Position numbers and translations under genes: made by a program. Source: Streptomyces sp. S465 (lineage in GTDB: Bacteria > Actinomycetota > Actinomycetes > Streptomycetales > Streptomycetaceae). Taken from it: a stretch of 64,000 nt of DNA. The notes beneath the pieces are model-generated. The model was given only the letters and a program-made list of their open reading frames with translations. It made no database searches and was not told where the DNA came from. The stretch lies in assembly GCF_026898115.1 (NCBI RefSeq), contig NZ_CP114036.1, positions 6,008,001-6,072,000 on the forward strand, written 5' to 3'. Shown here one piece after another: positions 58,063 to 64,000 of the stretch; within the stretch, counting starts at the first letter, position 1, and each line of letters opens with the position of its first letter.

Positions 58063-58120
58063 GGGGCAGTGTCCGGAGTCCCGCACTGTGCGGACTCCGC
58101 GTCGCCGCGATGATTGCCCC
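58063..58120 (-). promoter_or_regulatory. Structured 5' leader of cspA
   Basis: The inner hairpin GGAGTCCCGC (58075-58084) with GCGGACTCC (58090-58098) is enclosed by GGGGCA (58063-58068) / TGCCCC (58115-58120), immediately upstream of the Shine-Dalgarno. The rest of the 450-bp gap to 58496 is AT-richer and shows no gene; it should hold the cspA promoter and, in the other direction, that of the reductase. Confidence 0.55.
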
Positions 58121-58496
58121 GTCCGGGAAATGACCGGAAATGCAAAAGAACTCCCATTGGCATAAAAGCCAGTGAGGGCGCTTGAAGATTTGGGAACCAC
58201 AACTGCAACTGGGATCAACAGTAGCACGGCACATTCGGCTACGCGCGGTAAGCCATTACGCGCCGTTGTTGTCTCAGAAATACTCATCGCGCGCTGCGGT
58301 GATTTCTCACTTCGCGACCACAGGTATGGGTCCGCTCGGAACACCTGCTCGACCGGTTGACGGCCGGCCGTGGCGTATCGGCGGTGCCCCGCCTCGGAGC
58401 AGTCCCAGGCCCGCCGCCGCTGAACGTATGCATGACCCGCGGGACGCGGGTAACCCGGCTGATGGCCCACCCGCGGACGAGGAGGGGAACAACGCC

Positions 58497-59123
58497 GTGC
58501 GCATAGGAATCATCGGAGCGGGCCGTATCGGCTCGACCCTGGCCCGCCACTTCGCCTCGATCGGTTACGAGGTGGCGATCGCCAACTCCCGCGGCCCCGA
58601 CACCCTGGCCGGCCTGGTGGCCGACATCGGCGGCCCGATCCGCGCGATGACCGCCGAGGAGGCGGCCCGGTTCGGCGAGGCGGTGGTCGTGTCCATTCCC
58701 TACGGCCGCTACCGGGAGCTGCCGACCGAGCCGCTGCGCGGCAAGGTCGTCATCGACACCTGCAACTACTACCCCGAGCGGGACGGGCACGACCCGGATC
58801 TCGACGGCGACGCCACCACCTCGAGCGAGAAGATCCAGGCCCACACCGGCGCCAACCTGGTCAAGGCGTTCAACGCGATCTACTGGGAGAACCTGCGCGA
58901 CCACGCCCGCCCCAAGGGCGCTGCCGACCGGGTGGCCATCCCGCTGTCCGGCAACGACGAGGAGGCCAAGGCCGCGGTGGCCGGGCTGATCCGCGACATC
59001 GGCTTCGACCCCGTGGACGCCGGACATCTGGGCGAGGGCGGCCGCAAGCACCAGCCGGGCAGCCGCGTCTACGCCACCGAGATGTCATCCGCCGAGACCA
59101 GCGCCCTGCTGCACGTCGCCTGA
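58497..59123 (+). CDS. NADP/F420-type oxidoreductase (coenzyme F420-dependent NADP reductase family)
   Basis: A 208-residue Rossmann protein: RIGIIGAGRIGSTLARHFAS with the dinucleotide glycines, YEVAIANSRGPDTLAGLV (NSR, typical of NADP-binding members), AVVVSIPYGRYREL, VVIDTCNYYPERDGHD and NLVKAFNAIYWENLRD. It ends PGSRVYATEMSS. The family includes F420H2:NADP oxidoreductases and simple NADPH-binding proteins. GTG 58497 follows GGAGGGG at ten bases; the long frame upstream is not coding. Confidence 0.88.
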   Translation: MRIGIIGAGRIGSTLARHFASIGYEVAIANSRGPDTLAGLVADIGGPIRAMTAEEAARFGEAVVVSIPYGRYRELPTEPLRGKVVIDTCNYYPERDGHDPDLDGDATTSSEKIQAHTGANLVKAFNAIYWENLRDHARPKGAADRVAIPLSGNDEEAKAAVAGLIRDIGFDPVDAGHLGEGGRKHQPGSRVYATEMSSAETSALLHVA

Positions 59124-59160
59124 GACGCCCACAGGGCCCGGCCTCTTGTCGCCGTCGTCC

Positions 59161-59742
59161 TCAGCTGTTCCGCTTCGGGACGAGCTTGCTCAGTTCGACC
59201 TTGACCTTGAAGGGGACGGGGCGCTCCAGGGTCTCCCGGAAGATCCCAGCGGGGGCGTACGCGCCGGTCGGCTCGTCGAGTTCATAGACGTGGACAACGG
59301 GCATTCCACCCTCGTCCTCGATGCACCAGTAATGGGGAATCCCGGCTTCGGCGTACTTGCGGAGTTTGACCGTCCGGTCCCGGTGGGCGGACTCGGGGGA
59401 GACGACCTCGACAACGAGCTGTACCTCGTTCGGCGCGAACCAAGTGCGGTCACTGTCGAAGTCCGCCGTCGTCACCAGCAGATCCGGTTCGGGCCGGTTG
59501 CGCTGATCGAGCCTGATCGTCATCTCGCGGCCGACCCGCGCCTCGGCAGGCGCCTGCTCCATGAGCGTGACGGTGAGCATCGTGACGAGGTGGCCGCGCC
59601 ACCACCTCTGCGGCGACATCATGAAGACGAGCGCTCCGTCGATCAGCTCGGTGTGGCGCGGCGCCTCGGGGAGGCGGTCCAGGTCATCCGCGAACCAGCC
59701 TTCCGCGCGGGGTGGGCGCATCCAGTCGGGCAGTGCGGTCAT
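59161..59742 (-). CDS. Uma2 family restriction-endonuclease-fold protein
   Basis: A 193-residue Uma2-family member with the nuclease-like core: HTELIDGALVFMMSPQRWW, RPEPDLLVTTADFDSD (PD), QLVVEVVSPES (E) and RTVKLRKYAEAGIPHYWCIE (K), then a beta-rich end VPFKVKVELSKLVP. A paralogue lies at 18154. No partner gene suggests its target. Confidence 0.88.
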   Translation of the reverse strand: MTALPDWMRPPRAEGWFADDLDRLPEAPRHTELIDGALVFMMSPQRWWRGHLVTMLTVTLMEQAPAEARVGREMTIRLDQRNRPEPDLLVTTADFDSDRTWFAPNEVQLVVEVVSPESAHRDRTVKLRKYAEAGIPHYWCIEDEGGMPVVHVYELDEPTGAYAPAGIFRETLERPVPFKVKVELSKLVPKRNS

Positions 59743-59798
59743 GGCTCAACCGTAGCGGCTCCGGGCGGCCGGGGGCGGTCGCTTCTTCCGGCGTCGGG

Positions 59799-61271
59799 TC
59801 AGGGCTTCTCCGGCTTGCCCGCGCCGTACAGCCAGACGTCGAAGAGGCGGGTCAGATCCTTGCCGGAGGCCCGTTCGCACAGGTCGGTGAACTGTTCGGT
59901 GTCCGCGTTGCCGTGCCGGTGGTCCGTGAGCCAGGTACGGAGGATGGTGAAGAAGGTCGTGTCGCCCACGGTCCGGCGGAGCTTGTGCAACGCCATCGCG
60001 CCGCGGCCGTAGACAGGCGGGCCGGAGACGCCGGCGACGCTCGGGGGATCGGCGGGCGGGAAGGCCCAGATGCCGTCGCTCTCGGCGTCGCTGCCGGTGT
60101 AGAAGTCGTCGAAGATCTGCTGGGCGGTGCGGCCGCCGTGGTCCTCCTCCCACAGCCACTCGGCGTAGGTGGCGAAGCCCTCGTTGAGCCACATGTCCTT
60201 CCAGGTCCGGGGGGTGACCGAGTTGCCGAACCACTGGTGGGCCAGCTCGTGCACGACGAGCGTCTCGTCCGGGGCGGCGTCGAAGTACGGCTTGGTCTGG
60301 GTCTCCAGGGCGTAGCCGAGGCCGGGGAGGTGGTCGACGACCGCGCCGGTGGAGGAGAAGGGGTACGGGCTGCGGAAGGTGCGGCTCTCCCAGGCGACGA
60401 CGTCGCCGACCTGGTCGCCGATGTGCGCCGCGCCGACGCCCTCGACGGGGTCCACGGCGACGTACCGGGGCAGCGCCGTGCCGTGGGCGGCCGTGGCGCG
60501 GACGTCGAAGCGGCCGATGGCGACGGTGGCCAGATAGCCGGCCATGGGCTCGCCGGTGTGCCACCGGAAGGTGGTGCGGTCTCCTCGCGTCTCCTGGCGC
60601 TTCAGCTCGCCGTTGGACACGGCGGTGTAGCCCTTGGGCACGGTGACGGCGATGTCGTAGGTGGCCTTGTCGGAGGGGTGGTGGTTGCCGGGGAACCAGG
60701 TCATGGAGCCGGTCGGCTCGCCGAGGGCCACGGCGCCGTCGTGGGTGCGGAGCCAGCCCTCCTACGCGCCGTCCTCGCCCGTGAGGGTCTTCGGCTCGCC
60801 GTCGTAGACGACGGTGGCGGTGAAGGCGCGGCCCTTGGGGAGGGCCGTGGCGGGGGTGAGGATCAATTCGGCGCCGCTTCGGGCGGCCTGGGCGGGGCGG
60901 CCGTTCACCGTGGCCTTCCGCACCCGCAGCCCGTCGAGGTCGAGGTGGAAGGAGCTTAGGGCGCGGGTGGCGCGGGCGGTGATCCGGGCGGTGCCCTCGA
61001 GCCGGTGGGAGGCGGGCGTGTAGTCGAGGGCGAGCCGGTAGCCCCGCACGTCGTAGCCGCCGTTGCCGAGCCGGGGGAAGAGCGCGTCGCCGACCCCCGC
61101 CGAGCCCGGCCGGGCGGCGGTCGCCCCATGGACGTCGTCCTGCGCCCCGGCACCTCCCGTGCAGCCCGCGCAGAGCGCGAGCAGCAGCCCGCCGAGCAGC
61201 GCCGGCAGCCTGCCCGGCAGGGCGCCTGAGCGGCGGCGAACGGACGCGCCCGCCCCGGTTGGCCTGGTCAT
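59799..61271 (-). pseudogene. M1 family metallopeptidase interrupted by an amber codon
   Basis: The full frame of 490 residues encodes a lipoprotein (signal peptide with LLALCAGC lipobox) of the M1 zinc aminopeptidase family. The N-terminal beta domain (GYDVRGYRLALDYTPASHRL ...) leads to the catalytic domain with HELAHQWFGN (HExxH), WLNEGFATYAEW (third zinc ligand) and the substrate motif variant LGYALETQ. A TAG at 60762-60764 (minus strand) breaks the frame after GEDGA, between the two domains; the same frame continues with EGWLRTHDGAV. The catalytic domain alone could start at GTG 60731 but would lack export signals. It is either a recent nonsense mutation, a sequencing error or readthrough. 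Confidence 0.8.
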
Positions 61272-61609
61272 CCCCGCTCCGGCTCGGGCGCTGGTGGTGT
61301 GCGGTGCCGCCCGGCGGCCGGACGCCGCTCCGCCCACTCCGACAGCGGTTCGTCGTCCATCTCGGTTCCTTGCGTCGGTGGTGGCCACTTCGGAGGTTAG
61401 CCGCCGCTGGAGGCGTTCGGCGGGCATCTGCGCGGCGTCACGGCCGGGAAGGTGGGTGGGTTGCCGGGCGCCGGGCAGCCCACCCCCTTTTGGTCGAGTT
61501 AAACGTCTCTGAGCTGAGTTCACTACTTCCAGTGAAGCCCTGGCCTTCAGTTGCAATTGACAACAACGAGTTGTCAAGCTGTTGCTGACTGTCAACCCAG
61601 GGAGTGCAC
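61272..61609 (+). promoter_or_regulatory. Control region of the GntR gene with two inverted repeats
   Basis: In this 338-bp gap, TTGACAAC (61557-61564) and GTTGTCAA (61570-61577) form a perfect 8-5-8 inverted repeat 33 bp before the gntR start. TTCACT (61519-61524) and AGTGAA (61531-61536) form a second, 6-6-6. The region is AT-richer than the genes around it. The first repeat is a good candidate for the regulator's own operator. Confidence 0.6.
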
Positions 61610-62362
61610 GTGGCCTTTGGTGACCAGCCCGCATACCTCCGCGTCGCCGACGATCTGCGGAAGAAGATCGCCGCGGGTGAGCTGCCGCCGCATGCGCGTC
61701 TCCCCTCACAGGCCAGGATCCGGGAGGAGTACGGGGTCTCCGACACCGTCGCCCTGGAGGCCCGCAAGGTGCTGATGGCCGAGGGGCTGGTCGAGGGGCG
61801 CTCCGGGTCCGGTACGTATGTGCGGGCGCAGCCCGTGCCGCGCCGGGTCGTCCGCAGTGGGTTCCACGCCGCCGGTGAGACCACGCCGTTCCGCCAGGAG
61901 CAGGCCGATGAACGGATCACCGGCACCTGGGACGCCGACAGCGCGCAGGAGGAGGCCGGGCCGGAGATCGCCGGGCGGCTGGGGATCGAGGCGGGGGAGC
62001 GGGTGATGCGCACCCGCTATGTGTTCCGCTCGCACGGCGAGGCGGTGATGCTCTCCACCTCCTGGGAGCCGCTCGCGGTCACCGGGCGCACGCCGGTGAT
62101 GCTGCCCGAGGAGGGCCCGCTGGCCGGGCGCGGGGTGGTCGACCGGATGGCCGCCCTCGACCTGGTGGTGGACAACGTGGCGGAGGAGGTCGGCGCGCGG
62201 CCCGGCCGGGCCGAGGAGGTGCTGGCGCTCGGCGGGGTGCCGGGCCACTGGGTGCTGGTCACCTCGCGTACGTACTACGCGGGCGGGCGTCCGGTGGAGA
62301 CGGCCGATCTCGTGGTGCTCGCCGAGCGCTATCGGATCTCTTACCGGTTGCCCGTGAGGTGA
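61610..62362 (+). CDS. GntR family regulator with UTRA domain
   Basis: A 250-residue HutC-subfamily GntR regulator. The N-terminal winged helix is AYLRVADDLRKKIAAGELPP, LPSQARIREEYGVSDTVALE and KVLMAEGLVEGRSGSGTYV. The C-terminal UTRA ligand domain runs from about residue 90 to the end (RTRYVFRSHGEAVMLSTSW, VTSRTYYAGGRPVETADLVV). The second GTG (61610) fits the GGGA spacing better than the first at 61604. The ligand is unknown; the downstream amino-acid permease is a possible target. Confidence 0.9.
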   Translation: MAFGDQPAYLRVADDLRKKIAAGELPPHARLPSQARIREEYGVSDTVALEARKVLMAEGLVEGRSGSGTYVRAQPVPRRVVRSGFHAAGETTPFRQEQADERITGTWDADSAQEEAGPEIAGRLGIEAGERVMRTRYVFRSHGEAVMLSTSWEPLAVTGRTPVMLPEEGPLAGRGVVDRMAALDLVVDNVAEEVGARPGRAEEVLALGGVPGHWVLVTSRTYYAGGRPVETADLVVLAERYRISYRLPVR

Positions 62363-62437
62363 TCACCGCACGGACGGCCGCATGCGGCCGCTGCGGCGCC
62401 GCACCCGCCCATGCCACTTCCCGCCGTGCGTGCGGAC

Positions 62438-62457
62438 GGCACCGTGCGTACGGTGCC
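62438..62457 (+). terminator. Terminator after the GntR gene
   Basis: A perfect 8-bp stem GGCACCGT / ACGGTGCC with loop GCGT lies 75 bp after the stop. Confidence 0.6.
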
Positions 62458-62612
62458 GGTTACCCACACGTAAGCACGGTTCCCGGGTTTCGTGTTGCGA
62501 ACGTCACATCGGCGCCGGTGAAAGGGGTTACCGGAAATCGATCGTCCATTTCGCTCTTACGATGGATCGGTTTGTGTCCGGTCGTCAGGGGGGCGAAGGG
62601 AGTGCCAGGAAC

Positions 62613-64000
62613 TTGAGCACGGAGCAGGGTTCCCACTCGCATTATCGAAGGTCGCTCGGACCGGTGGCCCTCACCGCTGTGGGTCTCGGGTCGATCATCG
62701 GCTCCGGCTGGCTCTTCGGCGCCGCGCGCGCCGCCGCGCTGGCCGGGCCCGCCGCCATCCTGGCCTGGGTGATCGGCGCCGCCGTCGCCCTGACCATCGC
62801 CCTCACCTACTCCGAGCTGGGTTCGATGTTCCCCAAGGCCGGGGGCATGGTCCGGTACGGCCAGTACTCCCACGGCTCGCTCGCCGGGTATCTGGCCGCC
62901 TGGGCCAACTGGATCGCCATCGTCTCGGTGATCCCCGGTGAGGCCACCGCCTCCGTGCAGTACATGAGCTCCTGGGACTTCGGCTGGGCCGAGGGGCTGT
63001 ACGACGGGAAGGAGCTGACCGGCAGCGGTGTCGCGCTCGCGTCCGTGCTGCTGCTCGTCTACTTCTTCCTCAACTGGTTCGCGATCACCCTCTTTGCGAA
63101 GACGAACACCGCGATCACCGTCTTCAAGGTGGTCGTGCCGACCCTGACCGCCGGCGCGCTGCTGCTGTCGCACTTCGACACCGGCAATATCACCGACAAC
63201 GGCGGCTTCACCCCCAACGGCTGGAACGCCGTGTTCACCGCGGTCGCCGTCTCCGGCATCGTCTGGGCCTACAACGGCTTCCAGTCGCCGCTGAACATGG
63301 CGGGCGAGGCCCGTGAGCCGGGGAAGTCGCTGCCCAAGGCCGTCATCAGCTCGATCCTCATCGCGCTGGTCATCTACGTCGCGCTCCAGATCGCCTTCCT
63401 GACCGCCGTCCCCGCCGCCGATCTGAAGCACGGCGGCTGGGACGGGCTCTCCTTCAACTCCCCGCTCGCCGACCTGTCCCTGGCCTGGGGCCTGAACTGG
63501 CTGGCGATGCTGCTGTACGCCGACGCCTTCATCTCCCCCTCCGGCACCGGCATGATCTACGCGGCCACCACCTCCCGCATGATCCAGGGCGTCCAGGAGA
63601 ACGGCCATCTGCCGGGGATCTTCGGCAAGGTCGACCCCAAGACCGGTATCCCGCGCCCGGCGCTGGTGCTCAACCTGGTGATCGCCTTCGCCTTCCTCGC
63701 GGTCTTCCGCGGCTGGGGCTCGCTGGCCGAGATCGTCTCCGTCGCCACCGTGATCTCGTACATCACCGGTCCGGTCGCCGTGATGTCGCTGCGCCGCCTC
63801 TCCCCGGATCTGCCGCGGCCGGTCAAGCTGCGCGCGATGCCGGTGATCGCGCCGATCGCGATGGTCTTCGGCTCGCTCGTCCTGTACTGGGCCCGCTGGC
63901 CGCTCACCGGCAAGGTCATCCTGATCATGGCGATCGGGCTGCCGGTCTGGGCCTGGTACGAACTGCGCAAGCCGTGGGCGCAGCTGCGGCCACATCTGGC
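62613..64000 (+). CDS. APC-family amino acid permease (3' end beyond window)
   Basis: A membrane transporter of the amino acid-polyamine-organocation family, 462 codons visible. The frame opens at TTG 62613, ten bases after GAAGGGAG; a GTG nine bases earlier runs straight into a stop. Helix 1 carries the substrate-site signature GLGSIIGSGWLFGAARAAAL, then ALTYSELGSMFPKAGGMVRY (helix 3), VWAYNGFQSPLNMAGEAREP (helix 6 to loop) and PSGTGMIYAATTSRMIQGVQ. About 11 hydrophobic segments are seen before the window ends. The substrate is not predictable. Confidence 0.93.
   Translation, partial: MSTEQGSHSHYRRSLGPVALTAVGLGSIIGSGWLFGAARAAALAGPAAILAWVIGAAVALTIALTYSELGSMFPKAGGMVRYGQYSHGSLAGYLAAWANWIAIVSVIPGEATASVQYMSSWDFGWAEGLYDGKELTGSGVALASVLLLVYFFLNWFAITLFAKTNTAITVFKVVVPTLTAGALLLSHFDTGNITDNGGFTPNGWNAVFTAVAVSGIVWAYNGFQSPLNMAGEAREPGKSLPKAVISSILIALVIYVALQIAFLTAVPAADLKHGGWDGLSFNSPLADLSLAWGLNWLAMLLYADAFISPSGTGMIYAATTSRMIQGVQENGHLPGIFGKVDPKTGIPRPALVLNLVIAFAFLAVFRGWGSLAEIVSVATVISYITGPVAVMSLRRLSPDLPRPVKLRAMPVIAPIAMVFGSLVLYWARWPLTGKVILIMAIGLPVWAWYELRKPWAQLRPHL

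Noticed and set aside
62460..63995. 511-codon minus-strand frame opposite the APC permease
   Set aside because: The translation is hydrophilic Gly/Asp/His/Arg-rich shadow sequence; the plus strand frame from TTG 62613 reads as a clear permease.

Overview
The window reads as chromosomal DNA of a Streptomyces or very close relative. Base composition is well above 70 percent GC with G/C-dominated third codon positions. GTG and TTG starts and four-base start/stop overlaps are common, and there is a WhiB-like protein, long GC-rich bidirectional terminators and a single rare TTA codon. The gene order oxyR-ahpCD, fumarases, wblI, glpX, xseAB, ispH, ppgK, ychF is, from general knowledge, that of a conserved Streptomyces core-chromosome region. 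No tRNA, rRNA, CRISPR array, prophage, intact insertion sequence or secondary-metabolite cluster was seen.

Layout. 0.6-6.9 kb: a Tad/Flp type IVc pilus operon (TadE-like pseudopilin, TadA ATPase, TadB, TadC, Flp pilin, TadG-like protein) running into a lipoprotein and an OmpA-domain protein; a 285-bp tandem duplication precedes it. 7-10.2 kb: ion permease, cold-shock-domain protein, DUF192 protein and a prepilin peptidase carrying the only in-frame TTA codon found. 10.5-15.8 kb: isoprenyl transferase, PIN-PhoH ATPase, secreted transglycosylase with a palindrome-rich leader, AI-2E-type exporter. 15.9-18.1 kb: ahpD-ahpC divergent from oxyR. 18.2-24 kb: Uma2 nuclease, PadR-regulated ABC transporter, SPFH protein with a ribbon-helix-helix protein. 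24.1-26.4 kb: class A PBP. 26.5-31.4 kb: a quinate/shikimate catabolic operon (shikimate dehydrogenase, dehydroshikimate dehydratase, atypical Nramp-fold transporter) divergent from a TetR regulator.

31.5-43.8 kb: PP2C/ATPase signalling protein, methyltransferase, DUF402 protein, class II fumarase, a deacetylase/glycosyltransferase fusion coupled to a repeat-rich surface protein, a divergent GH18 protein, and a class I fumarase whose 3' end is duplicated 180 bp away. 44-53.7 kb: DUF1707 protein, wblI, glpX, DUF4245 protein, nitroreductase, xseA-xseB, ispH-ppgK, DUF6542 protein, ychF. 53.8-58.1 kb: a decayed acyl-CoA ligase fragment, MerR-like protein, two small uncharacterised proteins, a DEAD-box helicase and cspA, resembling a cold-shock island. 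58.5-64 kb: F420/NADP-type reductase, second Uma2 protein, an M1 peptidase interrupted by an amber codon, a GntR regulator, and an APC permease that runs off the end.

How parts fit: the prepilin peptidase is the likely processing enzyme for the Flp and TadE subunits. OxyR with AhpC/AhpD forms a peroxide-defence unit. The aroE-quiC pair would channel quinate/shikimate to protocatechuate under TetR control. The deacetylase/glycosyltransferase with the divergent GH18 enzyme looks like an exopolysaccharide make-and-trim pair. All functions are inferred from sequence motifs read by eye; no database search was run.
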